A DNA stretch of 64,000 nt from Mesorhizobium sp. LMG 17147 (GCF_024297145.1 NZ_JANCTC010000001.1:434001-498000); one strand, 5' to 3'; positions 36,627-45,674 are shown, counted from the first letter of the stretch. Made by a program: numbers and translations. The notes: a model not told the origin generated them from the letters alone.

Positions 36627-38243
36627 CTAGATCGAAACGTCCGCGATGGCCGCCTTGGCCATCGCGAGTTGGGCGGGAGCGACCGAGAGGTCACGCAGGC
36701 CGGTTTCGAGCAGCGCCGGGATCGAGGCGGGGTCGCCGCCGGCATCGCCACACAGGCTGACCGGGATATTATGCTCGCGGCCGAAGGCGGCAACGGAGGC
36801 GATCAGCCGGAGCACGGCCGGGTGCCTGACGGAATTCAGATGTGCGACCGACGCATTGTCGCGCGCGGCCGCCATCACGTATTGGGTCAAATCATTCGAA
36901 CCGATCGAGAAGAAGGCGGCCTTGGCGAATGCCTCCGGTGCGATGGCCACCGACGGCACCTCGACCATGATGCCAAGCGGCGGCATTTTGTGCGCGATGC
37001 CGCGCGCCAAAAGGTCAGCCTGCTCCTCCGCGAACAGCGCGGTGGCGTGTTCATACTCTTCCGGAACGGCGATCATCGGGAACATCACCTTCAAATTGCC
37101 GTGCATGGCGGCACGTAGCAAGGCGCGGATCTGCACACGAAAGACCTCCGGACGCATCAGCGACAGCCTGATGCCGCGCAGGCCAAGGAACGGATTACCT
37201 TCCTCGACGGTGAGGCCCGGCACAGGCTTATCGCCGCCCGCATCGACAGTACGGATCGTCACCGGCCTCTCGCCTGCCCATTCCAGCACTTTGCGGTAGG
37301 CGCGATATTGCGTCTCCTCGCCCGGCAGCGTCTTGCCGAACAGGAATTCGGTCCGCATCAGCCCGACACCGTCGCACGCCGCAGCATCGATGCTGTCGAC
37401 ATCGGACGGATCGGCGATATTCACCTGCACGCGGACCGCTATGCCGGTCTTCGTTGCCGCCGGCCTTGTCAGATAGGCTGCCGCTTTGCCGCGATGCGCC
37501 GCGAAAGACGACGACGATCGCCGGAATATGGCGATCTCCGCTTTCGAAGGTGCCAATACGATGCCGCCATGTTCGGCGTCGAGCAGTGCGATTCCGGTAA
37601 GGTGAGCCGGCGAAGCACCTGGCCTGGCTAGCCCACGCTCCATGAGCCCGAGCCCCACCACCATGGGCACGCCGCGTGAGCGTGCCAGCATTGCGACATG
37701 ACTTGCGGCACTTCCGGCCGTAAGTGCTATGCCGCCGCCGGCACTCCAGTCGGTTTCGAGGAAGCGCGTCGGTGCGATATCCTCGCCGTAGAAGATCGCG
37801 CCCGCTGGCGCGGCAATGTCGCCGCCCCCGATCAGCGCGCGCAGCACCTGGTCGCGTATGTCGCGCATGTCGGCGGCGCGCGCCCGGAAATAGTCCTGCT
37901 CGGATGTTTCATAGCCGGCTATCTCGGCGTCGAGCGCCTTTCGCCAAGCCACATCAGCGGCCATGCCCTCGGCAATTCGCGCAAAGGCCGGGCCGGTCAG
38001 CGCGTCGTCCTCCAGCATGGCGAGCTGGAATTCGAGGATCCCGGCCGCCTCGCTGTCGCTGGTTTCGATCAATGTCGCGAGCCGGCCCGCGGCAATGGAG
38101 ATGGCGGCCTCAAGCGCCGCCTTCTCGTCCGCGGCAGTCGCCTTGCGGACATAACGCACAGCAGCCTGGTCCAGATCGAACAGCGGCCCCTCGGCATAGC
38201 CGGCCGATGCCGAAATGCCCTGCAGTCTAAGCGGTTCGGGCAT
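36627..38243 (-). CDS. PTS enzyme I-type phosphotransferase of the dihydroxyacetone kinase system
   Basis: A 538-residue enzyme I, which takes phosphate from PEP and passes it to HPr. The active His is in GSAASHVAMLARSRGVP (His about 182). The PEP-binding domain has GLMRTEFLF near residue 300, the Cys loop VSLCGDAGG near 495 and FSIGSNDLTQY near 440. It is shorter than PtsI (about 570) and in many bacteria this domain is fused in a multidomain DhaM. Here it is a separate gene overlapping the HPr gene by 17 nt. It is likely dedicated to phosphorylating the neighbouring EIIA and DhaL. Confidence 0.9.
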   Translation of the reverse strand: MPEPLRLQGISASAGYAEGPLFDLDQAAVRYVRKATAADEKAALEAAISIAAGRLATLIETSDSEAAGILEFQLAMLEDDALTGPAFARIAEGMAADVAWRKALDAEIAGYETSEQDYFRARAADMRDIRDQVLRALIGGGDIAAPAGAIFYGEDIAPTRFLETDWSAGGGIALTAGSAASHVAMLARSRGVPMVVGLGLMERGLARPGASPAHLTGIALLDAEHGGIVLAPSKAEIAIFRRSSSSFAAHRGKAAAYLTRPAATKTGIAVRVQVNIADPSDVDSIDAAACDGVGLMRTEFLFGKTLPGEETQYRAYRKVLEWAGERPVTIRTVDAGGDKPVPGLTVEEGNPFLGLRGIRLSLMRPEVFRVQIRALLRAAMHGNLKVMFPMIAVPEEYEHATALFAEEQADLLARGIAHKMPPLGIMVEVPSVAIAPEAFAKAAFFSIGSNDLTQYVMAAARDNASVAHLNSVRHPAVLRLIASVAAFGREHNIPVSLCGDAGGDPASIPALLETGLRDLSVAPAQLAMAKAAIADVSI

Positions 38244-38529
38244 GGTCCTTGCCTTCGTCGAAATCGCGGCGCACCAGCTCGACCAGTGCTCCGACCGCCT
38301 CGCCGGCGCCGTCCCCTTTGGCTCTGATGTGCAGGACAGTGCCTTTCGGCGCTTTCGCAGCCATCACCTTGACGATGCTCTTGGCGTCGAACCATGGCCC
38401 GTTGGCGGCGAGCGCAATCTCGACGTCGGCCGAAAACGTCTTGGCAAGCTTGGTGAACTTCACCGAAGGACGCGCATGCAGCCCCACCTCATGGGTGATC
38501 AGGACGCTGGCTTCGGCTGCTGCGGACAT
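38227..38529 (-). CDS. HPr-family phosphocarrier of the dihydroxyacetone kinase system
   Basis: A 100-residue HPr. The phosphorylated His18 lies in VGLHARPSV, and the region around Ser46 of classical HPr is conserved as AKSIVKVM, so regulatory Ser phosphorylation by HprK is possible. The C-terminus carries an extra charged tail (DFDEGKDHARTA). A TTG at 38538 is in frame; the ATG at 38529 is preferred. It overlaps EI by 17 nt and lies 22 bp after the EIIA gene. Confidence 0.9.
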   Translation of the reverse strand: MSAAAEASVLITHEVGLHARPSVKFTKLAKTFSADVEIALAANGPWFDAKSIVKVMAAKAPKGTVLHIRAKGDGAGEAVGALVELVRRDFDEGKDHARTA

Positions 38530-38551
38530 GCTTGTCAAAATTCCCGTTCGT

Positions 38552-38941
38552 TCACGACGGCGACAATTCGTGCGCCGTCGCCACCACTTCCTTGAGCGAG
38601 GCGCCGCCGGAAGCCTCGGTCGCCGCCATCACCGCGCCTTCGACGATCGGCGCATTGCAGACGACGATCTTCTGGGCGCGTGGTTCGCCGATCATCTCGA
38701 TCGCCATCTCGCTATTGGTCTCGGCACCTCCGAGATCAACGAGGATCGCGACACCCGCCTCCGACCAGGCTTTGTCGATGGCGCCCATGATCGCCTCGAC
38801 ATTGGTTCCCAGCCCGCCATGGCCGTTTCCGCCGCACCATGCAAGCGGCACTTCGTTGCCGACCATCTGCCGCACCATGTCGGCGGTGCCTTCGGCGACC
38901 AGCGGCGAATGCGAGACGATGACGATGCCGACATTGCTCAT
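38552..38941 (-). CDS. dhaM: DhaM-type EIIA (mannose-family) phosphotransfer subunit
   Basis: A 129-residue EIIA of the mannose family, as in the N-terminal domain of DhaM. The phosphorylated His11 sits in VSHSPLVAEG. GGNGHGGLGTN and VDLGGAETNSEMA are the family loops. It hands phosphate to the ADP bound in DhaL. It overlaps dhaL by 4 nt (ATGA). Confidence 0.92.
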   Translation of the reverse strand: MSNVGIVIVSHSPLVAEGTADMVRQMVGNEVPLAWCGGNGHGGLGTNVEAIMGAIDKAWSEAGVAILVDLGGAETNSEMAIEMIGEPRAQKIVVCNAPIVEGAVMAATEASGGASLKEVVATAHELSPS

Positions 38942-39540
38942 GCGCGCCTCTCGATTGCTTCGGCTACGGCCCGCACCAGAAGTGCGGTCGAGCGTGCGCC
39001 GGCATCCATATGACCGATCGAACGGTCGCCAAGGAAGGAGGCGCGCCCACGCAGCGCCTTCATCGGCACGGTCGCGTCGGCGGCGTTGTCGGCGATCTCG
39101 GCGATGTCTGCTGCCGCCTTTCCCTGCACGAGGGCTTCATGTACCGGCTGCAGCACGTCGAGCATGGTTTTTTGCCCGGCCTGCGACTTGCCTCTGGCGG
39201 CCACTGCTTCAATCGCCTTGCCGAAGGCCGCCGCCAGATCGGCGCGATCCGGCGCGGCGGGAATCTCCTTGCCGAGCACCATGAACAGCGTGCCGAACAA
39301 GGGACCGGAGGCTCCGCCGACGGTCATCACCAGTTTGGTGCCGATCGCCTTCAGCGCTTCGGGCAACGGCTTTGCCGCAAACGCGCCGGCCTCGGCCCGC
39401 ACTGCCTCGAAGCCGCGTTTCATGTTGAGCCCATGGTCGCCGTCGCCGATGGCCTGATCGAGCCTGGTCAGCTCTTCGGCATGGGCGGCGATGGTGTTTG
39501 CCGCCGCCTCGATCAGCCTGGAAATATCCGCTGCCGCCAT
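38938..39540 (-). CDS. dhaL: Dihydroxyacetone kinase subunit DhaL
   Basis: A 200-residue DhaL, the nucleotide-binding subunit. GDGDHGLNMKRGF near residue 42 carries the Asp residues that hold Mg-ADP; the DHG-x-N form is that of PTS-coupled kinases. GGASGPLFGTLFM near 75 and GDRSIGHMDAGARS near the C-terminus are conserved. The frame is open to 39609; the ATG at 39540 (MAAADISR) has AGGAG 10 nt upstream and gives the usual length, and ATG 39549 is an alternative. It begins the PEP-dependent gene run, 72 bp after the ATP-type kinase. Confidence 0.9.
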   Translation of the reverse strand: MAAADISRLIEAAANTIAAHAEELTRLDQAIGDGDHGLNMKRGFEAVRAEAGAFAAKPLPEALKAIGTKLVMTVGGASGPLFGTLFMVLGKEIPAAPDRADLAAAFGKAIEAVAARGKSQAGQKTMLDVLQPVHEALVQGKAAADIAEIADNAADATVPMKALRGRASFLGDRSIGHMDAGARSTALLVRAVAEAIERRA

Positions 39541-39621
39541 ATCACCCATGCTCCTGGCCCCTGCGCTGCCGGCAGTACGAGAAAATTGCATATCCGGCAA
39601 CTGAAGCATTCTTTTCCCCAG

Positions 39622-41265
39622 TCAAGCGGGTTCGAGCAACGCAGCGAGGGCCGTGAAGACCTCGGCGACGGCAAAGGCGCCGGGGTCGACCACGCCGTCG
39701 AGCTGGCTGCCAATATAGGCGGACCGCCCGGCCTTGGCCTTGCGCATGGCAGCGGTGGCCTCGGCGCCGCGTCGCGCCGCGACCGCCGCATCCTCCAGAC
39801 TGCCGCTATCCAGCGCCTTCAAGGCGGGTTCCAAGGCATCGATCATCGTGCGATCGCCCATCCTCGCTCCACCATAGAAGGACATCCGATCGAGGCCGGC
39901 GAGAAGCGCCTTGGGAAGCGTTTCGCCAGACTCCAGCGTCTGCGCGGCGGCGGTGAAGAAGATCGACAACAGCACGCCGCTAGAGCCGCCCATGCTGGCA
40001 CTCAGGATGTCGCCCACGGCGGCCAGCGTTGCGGCAGGGTCGGCGAGCGGCAGCGTCGCAAGGCGGCCAAGCACGCTCCGCGCGCCGGCCGCCACAGTCG
40101 TTCCGGTGTCGCCGTCTCCCGCCTTGGCGTCCAGTCCGTTCAACGCGCCTTCAAGCGAGATCAGCCGTTCGCAGATGGCGACCACCAGCCGCTCGGTGCG
40201 TGCGTCCGGGCTGGCTTTCGACGTGTTGCCCCGGCCGGCGGCTTTCGCCATCGGCATGACGCTGGCTTGGCGAACGGCTCTTGCCGGCAGCCAGGCGTGA
40301 GGGCCTACCGGCGCCCGCAACGCCGCTTCGCGCGGCGCATCGAGCCGGATCAGCGACAAGGAAAAGCCGTTCATGTTGAGCGCGGTCATAAGCTGCCCGG
40401 GTCCGATCGTCAGCGTCACCTTTCGTGCCAGCGGTGATGCCAACACCGCATTGGCGACAAGCAACATTTCCAGCGGTGGCACCGAACCGAGATTGTTGAT
40501 CAGCAAGGCGTAGTCGCTGGCGGGATCGAGCCGCGCGGCAAGGCGCTCCGACATGATCGCAACCAGCCTTTCGGCACTTTGCACCGCAATCCGCTCAACG
40601 CCCGGCTCGCCATGGATGCCGAGGCCGAGTTCAGCGTCGTCGGCGCCAAATCTTTCGTCATGGCTCTGACCGGGGATCGAGCAGGATGACAGCGATATGC
40701 CGAGGGAAACGATATCCGCCGCCGCGGCCCGCGCCGCAGCGGCAACCGTCGCCAGATCGTTGCCGGCTTCCGACATGTGGCCGGCGATCTTGTGCACGAA
40801 CAAGGTGCCGGCAACGCCACGCGGCTGGGCAATATCAGGCAGGGCGATGTCGTCGGCGACGATCACCATCTCGACGCGGAAGCCTTCGGCGCGCGCCTTC
40901 TCGGCGGCCAAGCCGAAGTTGAGGCGATCGCCGGTATAGTTCTTGACGATCAGCAGGCACCCGGCGGGACCGGTCACCGCGCGGATGGCCGCCAATACTG
41001 CTTCCACGCTCGGCGAAGCAAAGATTTCGCCTGATACTGCCGCCGTGAGCATGCCCATGCCGACGAAGCCGGCATGGGCGGGTTCGTGCCCGGCCCCGCC
41101 GCCGGAGATGATGCTGACCTTGCTCTTGTCCCAGTCTGCACGGAGGGCGACCTTGATTTCGGGATAGCCGTCGAGGCGGGCGAGATCGCCGGTGCCGGTC
41201 GTGCCGAGAAAGCCGTCCAGGGCCTCAGTTACGATCGTATCCCTGCGATTGAAAAAATGCTTCAT
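39622..41265 (-). CDS. Dihydroxyacetone kinase, single-chain ATP-type (DhaK-DhaL fusion)
   Basis: A 547-residue protein fusing a DhaK domain (about 1-330) to a DhaL domain (about 350-547). The K domain has SGGGAGHEPAHAGFVG near residue 50 and the hemiaminal His in LGIHGEPG (about 218). The L domain has AKAGDGDTGTTVAAG, the DTG-T-T form typical of ATP-dependent kinases, unlike the DHG form in the adjacent dhaL. GGSSGVLLSIFFTA follows. It should phosphorylate dihydroxyacetone or a related triose/tetrulose directly with ATP. It sits between the PTS-type kinase genes and the ABC importer on one strand. Tetrulose or hydroxyketone substrates are possible. Confidence 0.92.
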   Translation of the reverse strand: MKHFFNRRDTIVTEALDGFLGTTGTGDLARLDGYPEIKVALRADWDKSKVSIISGGGAGHEPAHAGFVGMGMLTAAVSGEIFASPSVEAVLAAIRAVTGPAGCLLIVKNYTGDRLNFGLAAEKARAEGFRVEMVIVADDIALPDIAQPRGVAGTLFVHKIAGHMSEAGNDLATVAAAARAAAADIVSLGISLSSCSIPGQSHDERFGADDAELGLGIHGEPGVERIAVQSAERLVAIMSERLAARLDPASDYALLINNLGSVPPLEMLLVANAVLASPLARKVTLTIGPGQLMTALNMNGFSLSLIRLDAPREAALRAPVGPHAWLPARAVRQASVMPMAKAAGRGNTSKASPDARTERLVVAICERLISLEGALNGLDAKAGDGDTGTTVAAGARSVLGRLATLPLADPAATLAAVGDILSASMGGSSGVLLSIFFTAAAQTLESGETLPKALLAGLDRMSFYGGARMGDRTMIDALEPALKALDSGSLEDAAVAARRGAEATAAMRKAKAGRSAYIGSQLDGVVDPGAFAVAEVFTALAALLEPA

Positions 41266-41332
41266 CGAATTGGTCCACTCCGGTGCCCGAAATTGCCGGT
41301 TGAAAGATGCCAGGAAAACACTCGCGCAGCGC

Positions 41333-42346
41333 TCACATCAGCCGTCGCCCATCGGCGCCGAAATACAGCGGCGAGCGATAGCGGATCATGATCCTGTCGC
41401 CCTGCGCCAGGTCGGTGTCGGGGTCGGTCAGCGTCACCAGCTTCCTGGTCCCCACCGTCACATGCAGATGGTTCTGGTCGCCGAGATGCTCGACCCAATC
41501 GACGACGCCGTCGGCATGGCCGTTCGCCGCCTTCGCGATCGAAAGATGTTCGGTCCGCGCACCAATTGTCCTGGTCCCCGCCGGCGCTCCGCCATCCGGC
41601 AGCAGTCCGACCGGCAACAAATTGATTGCCGGTTGGCCGAGCCTGGCCGCGACGTGAAGGTTTGCCGGCTCGGAATAGATCGTGCGCGGCGAACCGATCT
41701 GGACCAGCACGCCGTCGGCGAGGATGCCGATGCGGTCGGCCATGGTCATCGCTTCGATCTGGTCATGGGTGACGTAGAGCATGGTGGCGCCGAGTTCGGC
41801 CTGTATGCGCTTCAGCTCGAGCCTGAGATCGGCGCGCAGCTTGGCGTCGAGCGACGACAGCGGCTCGTCCATCAGGTAGATCGACGGCTTGCGCACCAAA
41901 GCGCGGCCGATGGCAACGCGCTGCATCTCGCCGCCCGAGAGTTTGGTCGAGCGATTATTCAGCTTGTGGTGGATGCGCACCATCTTGGCCACGTCCTCGA
42001 CGCGGCGGCGAATCTGATCCTCCGGCATTTTCCTTGCCGGCGAGCGCAGCGGAAAGGCGAGGTTGTCGTAAACCGACAGATGCGGATAGAGCGAATATTG
42101 CTGGAACACGAAAGCGGTGTCGCGCTCGGCCGGTGACAGCGTCGTCGTGTCGTGGCCGGCAATATGGATCGAGCCCGCTTCCGGACGCTCCAGCCCGGCG
42201 ATCAGCCTGAGCGTTGTCGTCTTGCCGGCGCCGGTCGGCCCGAGCAGCACGACGAATTCCCCGTCGGCGATATGCAAATCGAGATTGTCGACGGCGACAT
42301 GCTCGCCAAAAGCCTTTGTCACGCCCTTGATGTGAACGTCAGCCAT
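41333..42346 (-). CDS. ABC transporter ATP-binding protein (carbohydrate/polyol uptake), second of two
   Basis: A 337-residue CUT1/MalK-UgpC-type ATPase: Walker A GPTGAGKTTT near residue 37, Q-loop, signature LSGGEMQRVAIG near 137, Walker B YLMDEPLSSLDAK near 157 and H-loop YVTHDQIEAM, then a TOBE-containing regulatory tail. The ATG at 42346 gives MADVHIKG and overlaps the upstream ATPase gene by 8 nt. It forms a heterodimer with that ATPase, the usual case in rhizobial glycerol- or polyol-type importers with two ATPases. Confidence 0.92.
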   Translation of the reverse strand: MADVHIKGVTKAFGEHVAVDNLDLHIADGEFVVLLGPTGAGKTTTLRLIAGLERPEAGSIHIAGHDTTTLSPAERDTAFVFQQYSLYPHLSVYDNLAFPLRSPARKMPEDQIRRRVEDVAKMVRIHHKLNNRSTKLSGGEMQRVAIGRALVRKPSIYLMDEPLSSLDAKLRADLRLELKRIQAELGATMLYVTHDQIEAMTMADRIGILADGVLVQIGSPRTIYSEPANLHVAARLGQPAINLLPVGLLPDGGAPAGTRTIGARTEHLSIAKAANGHADGVVDWVEHLGDQNHLHVTVGTRKLVTLTDPDTDLAQGDRIMIRYRSPLYFGADGRRLM

Positions 42347-43451
42347 GATGCGCTCTCCCCTGGGAGGCCGAGTCATGGATTTCGGTGCGCACCGCACGGC
42401 CGGATCCTTTTGCGAACACCGACAGCCGCGCGCTGTTCAGCGCCAGGCCCACATGATCGCCCGGATTGAGCCGGATTTCGGCCGGCACCCTGGCCTTGAT
42501 GATGCCGTCTGCCGTCTCCACCGCCACGATCTGGGTGGTGCCGAGATATTCCGTGCCGTAAATAGCTCCGCGCAGCTTCGAAGCGTTGTCGAAGCGGATG
42601 TGCTCCGGTCGGATGCCAAGCGCCATCTCGGCCGGCGCGACATCCTCGCGCACCTCCGGCACGGCCACCCTCGCGCCCTGCACAACAACTTCCCTGGCGC
42701 CCTTTGAAAGGCCGCCGCCGAAGCCGAGGAAATTCATCGGCGGCGAGCCGATGAAGTCGGCGACGAACATCGTCGCCGGCCGATCATAGATCTCACGCGG
42801 CGTGCCGAACTGCTCGATGACGCCATGGTTCATCACCGCGATCTTGTCGGCCATCGACATCGCTTCCATCTGGTCGTGCGTGACATAGACGGTGGTGGCG
42901 TGGATGCGGTTGTGCAATTCGCGCAGCTCATGGACCATCAGGTCGCGGAATTCGGTGTCGAGCGTGCCGAGCGGTTCGTCCATCAGGAAACATTTTGGCC
43001 GCCGCACGATGGCGCGGCCGAGCGCCACGCGCTGGCGATCGCCGCCGGCTAGCCCGGAGACCGATTTGTTGAGCAGATGGTCGATCCGCAACAGCTTCGC
43101 CGTCTCTTCCACCCTGGCCCGAATTTCAGCGCCTGGCATGCCTTGCGCCAGCAGCGGGAAACCGATGTTCTTTCTTACATTCATGTGCGGATAGAGCGCG
43201 AACAGCTGGAACACAAAAGCGATGTCGCGCTCGCGGGCGCGCCGCATGGTGACGTCCTCGCCGCCAAGCAGGATCTTGCCACCGGTCGGCAGTTCGAGCC
43301 CGGCGATCATACGAAGCGTCGTCGTCTTGCCGCAGCCCGACGGCCCCAGCATGACGAAGAATTCGCCGTCCTCGACGACGAAGTTGGAATCCTGCACGGC
43401 GACGAAATCGCCGAATGCCTTTCTCAGATGTTCGACCCTGATCTCAGCCAT
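42339..43451 (-). CDS. ABC transporter ATP-binding protein (carbohydrate/polyol uptake), first of two
   Basis: A 370-residue CUT1-type ATPase: Walker A GPSGCGKTTT near residue 35, Walker B FLMDEPLGTLDTE near 155, H-loop VTHDQMEAM and a C-terminal TOBE domain. The signature is LAGGDRQRVALG rather than LSGGQ, a variation that suggests asymmetric ATP sites with the second ATPase. It starts 3 nt after the small membrane gene. The tail (SASQGRAHHG) overlaps the next gene. Confidence 0.92.
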   Translation of the reverse strand: MAEIRVEHLRKAFGDFVAVQDSNFVVEDGEFFVMLGPSGCGKTTTLRMIAGLELPTGGKILLGGEDVTMRRARERDIAFVFQLFALYPHMNVRKNIGFPLLAQGMPGAEIRARVEETAKLLRIDHLLNKSVSGLAGGDRQRVALGRAIVRRPKCFLMDEPLGTLDTEFRDLMVHELRELHNRIHATTVYVTHDQMEAMSMADKIAVMNHGVIEQFGTPREIYDRPATMFVADFIGSPPMNFLGFGGGLSKGAREVVVQGARVAVPEVREDVAPAEMALGIRPEHIRFDNASKLRGAIYGTEYLGTTQIVAVETADGIIKARVPAEIRLNPGDHVGLALNSARLSVFAKGSGRAVRTEIHDSASQGRAHHG

Positions 43452-43454
43452 CGT

Positions 43455-43655
43455 CTACTCCGGAAATTTCGAGACGATGATGAACATCGCCGTGCCAGCC
43501 AGCATGGTGACGAACGAATAGGTGTAGAGCGCCAGCGCGAAGGGCTGGAACAGCATCAGGAAGCCGATGGCGATGATCGCCGTGGCGACGTTTTCCATCA
43601 GTCCGCGTCTGGCCCAGATAGGCCAGCGCGATTTGCGTTTTACGGTCAGGCTCAT
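43455..43655 (-). CDS. Small membrane protein embedded in the ABC operon
   Basis: A 66-residue protein with a basic N-terminus (MSLTVKRKSRWPIWARRG) and two hydrophobic helices (ENVATAIIAIGFLMLFQPFA and YSFVTMLAGTAMFIIVSKF). It overlaps the permease gene by 4 nt (ATGA) and lies 3 nt before the first ATPase gene, so it is certainly translated with them. Small membrane proteins occur at this place in some rhizobial glycerol/polyol importers; their role is unknown. It might help assemble the permease dimer. Confidence 0.8.
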   Translation of the reverse strand: MSLTVKRKSRWPIWARRGLMENVATAIIAIGFLMLFQPFALALYTYSFVTMLAGTAMFIIVSKFPE

Positions 43656-44602
43656 TTGCGCACCGCGCCGAAGGTGATGCCGCGCAGCAATTGCTTGCGA
43701 AGCAGGATTGTGAAGACCAGGATCGGCACCAGGAAGATCGTCGTGCCGGCCGCAACCGCCGGCCAGTCCTGGCCGCCTTCGCCGATGATGGTCGGGATGA
43801 AGGGCGGCGCGGTCTGCGCCGTGCCCGAGGTCAGCAGCGCGGCGAAGGCGTATTCGTTCCAGGCAAAGATCAGGCAGAAGATGGCGGTCGCGGCAATGCC
43901 CGTGGTCGCCTGCGGCAGCACGGTGCGCCAGAACGCCTGCAGCCGCGTGTAGCCGTCGATCATCGCCGCCTCTTCATATTCGCGCGGGATCTCGTCGATG
44001 AAGCCTTTCAGCAGCCAGACTGCCAGCGACACGTTGACCGCCGTGTAGAGCAGGATCATGCCGAGCGCGGTGTCCGACAGGCCGAGCTCCCGATACATCA
44101 GGTAGATCGGGATGGCGACGGCGATCGGCGGCATCATCCGCGTCGACAGGATGAAGAACAGCAGGTCGTCGGCGAGCGGCACCTTGAAGCGCGAAAAACC
44201 ATAGGCCGACAGCGTGCCGAGGAACACCGCGCAAAACGTCGAGCCGAAGGCGATGATCAGCGAGTTGACGAAGCGCGGCATGAAGTTCGACGGGCCGGCG
44301 ATCACCATGTTGCGCTTGCGCACCGTCTCGTCGCAGACCCCGGTCGCCGGTCCCAGGGAGTTGATGTATTCCGGGGTTTGCCGAGTCCGGGTCGAGAACA
44401 AATTGCAGTAGCCCTCGAGGCTCGGCTGGAACAGGATCTTCGGCGGATAGGCGATCGAATCCGGCGGCGTCTTGAAGCTGGTGGCGAAGATCCACAGCAG
44501 CGGCACGATCGAGATCAGCGCGTAGGCAACGATGATCGTGCCGGCGACGCGCTTCGACGTGGCCGAGGGTGCGACAACGGAATGGGCTGACGTCAGGCTC
44601 AT
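43652..44602 (-). CDS. ABC transporter permease, MalG-type
   Basis: A 316-residue inner-membrane permease with six helices and the EAA loop EYEEAAMIDGYTRLQAFWRT near residue 225. The region FATSFKTPPDSIAYPP after the first helix and a long periplasmic segment with ETVRKRN are typical of MalG-like subunits. The frame is open to 45007, but the ATG at 44602 (MSLTSAHSV) overlaps the stop of the partner permease by 4 nt and gives family length. Confidence 0.92.
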   Translation of the reverse strand: MSLTSAHSVVAPSATSKRVAGTIIVAYALISIVPLLWIFATSFKTPPDSIAYPPKILFQPSLEGYCNLFSTRTRQTPEYINSLGPATGVCDETVRKRNMVIAGPSNFMPRFVNSLIIAFGSTFCAVFLGTLSAYGFSRFKVPLADDLLFFILSTRMMPPIAVAIPIYLMYRELGLSDTALGMILLYTAVNVSLAVWLLKGFIDEIPREYEEAAMIDGYTRLQAFWRTVLPQATTGIAATAIFCLIFAWNEYAFAALLTSGTAQTAPPFIPTIIGEGGQDWPAVAAGTTIFLVPILVFTILLRKQLLRGITFGAVRK

Positions 44603-45546
44603 CTCTGCTTCACCTTGTTCAGCGCCTTGACGTAAATGTTGGCCAGCCCGAACACCGCGACGAACAGGATGATGGCGAAGGCCGAGGAATAGCCCGTCCG
44701 CCAGCTTTCGAAGGCCTGCCGCTTCAGCGTGATCGAGGCCACTTCGGTGGTCGATCCTGGCCCGCCGCCAGTGAGCAAATTGACCATGTCGAACATCTTG
44801 AAGTTCTCGATGCCGCGGAACAGCACCGCCAGCATGATGAAGGGCAGCGCCATCGGCAGCGTGATCGACCAGAACTGCCGCCAGTTGGAGGCGCGGTCGA
44901 CCTCGGCCGCTTCGTAGATGTATTCGGGGATCGAGCGCAGGCCGGCGAGGCAGATCAGCATCACGTAAGGCGTCCACATCCAGGTGTCGACGATTATGAT
45001 CGACCATGGCGCCAGCGACACGTTGGAGAGCATGCTGATCTGCGTTGCCGGAATGCCGGTGACGAACGAGACAGCGTAGGCGAACAGCCCGATCTGCGGC
45101 TCGTAGAGAAATCGCCAGAAATTGCCGACCACCGCCGGCGACAGCATCATCGGCACCAGGATGATGGTCGTCCAGAAGGCGTGCCCGCGGAACTTGCGGT
45201 CGATCAGCCAGGCCAGCGTAAAGCCGATCAGCGTCTGCAGCAGGATGGTCCAGAACACGAAATGCGCCGTCGTCTGCATGGCGATCCAGATGTCCTGGTC
45301 GGCGAGGATGCGCTTGTAGTTCGCGAGCCCAAGGTTCTTCACCACCTCATTGGGACGATTGGCGCGAAAATTGGTGAAGGACAGATAGATCGCCCAGAAC
45401 AGCGGGAAGATGTTGATGGCTAGAAGCAACAGGATCGTCGGCGAGATGAACAGCCAGGCGAGGCCCTTGTCGCTGATGCCCCGGACCTTGCGGGCCAACG
45501 GCTCGGGCGTAGCCCGGGCAACGCTGTCCGCAGTCCGATTGAGCAT
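44599..45546 (-). CDS. ABC transporter permease, MalF-type
   Basis: A 315-residue permease with six predicted helices starting at LAWLFISPTILLLLAINIFP. The EAA-like loop is YIYEAAEVDRASNWRQFWSI near residue 210, contacting an ATPase. The ATG at 45546 has AGGA about 7 nt upstream; the open frame extends to 45624 without homology. It follows the solute-binding protein by about 130 bp and overlaps the second permease by 4 nt. Confidence 0.91.
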   Translation of the reverse strand: MLNRTADSVARATPEPLARKVRGISDKGLAWLFISPTILLLLAINIFPLFWAIYLSFTNFRANRPNEVVKNLGLANYKRILADQDIWIAMQTTAHFVFWTILLQTLIGFTLAWLIDRKFRGHAFWTTIILVPMMLSPAVVGNFWRFLYEPQIGLFAYAVSFVTGIPATQISMLSNVSLAPWSIIIVDTWMWTPYVMLICLAGLRSIPEYIYEAAEVDRASNWRQFWSITLPMALPFIMLAVLFRGIENFKMFDMVNLLTGGGPGSTTEVASITLKRQAFESWRTGYSSAFAIILFVAVFGLANIYVKALNKVKQR

Positions 45547-45674
45547 GGTCAGTCCTGCTTCGGTCACTTGGATCGTCTCGACAATGGAATTTATCTGAAC
45601 TGTGTCCCGTGCCAAGGGCGGCACGGGACGGTTCGGTCATGGGCCCGGGAGGAGCCGGTTACATCTTGCCCCGG

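Noticed and set aside
39010-40437. A 475-codon plus-strand frame opposite the dihydroxyacetone kinases
   Set aside because: Shadow of DhaKL and dhaL; composition typical of antisense GC-rich DNA.
35183-41265. Recent tandem duplication of a dihydroxyacetone kinase gene
   Set aside because: The two K domains and two L domains differ widely and belong to ATP-type and PEP-type branches, so they are ancient paralogues brought together.
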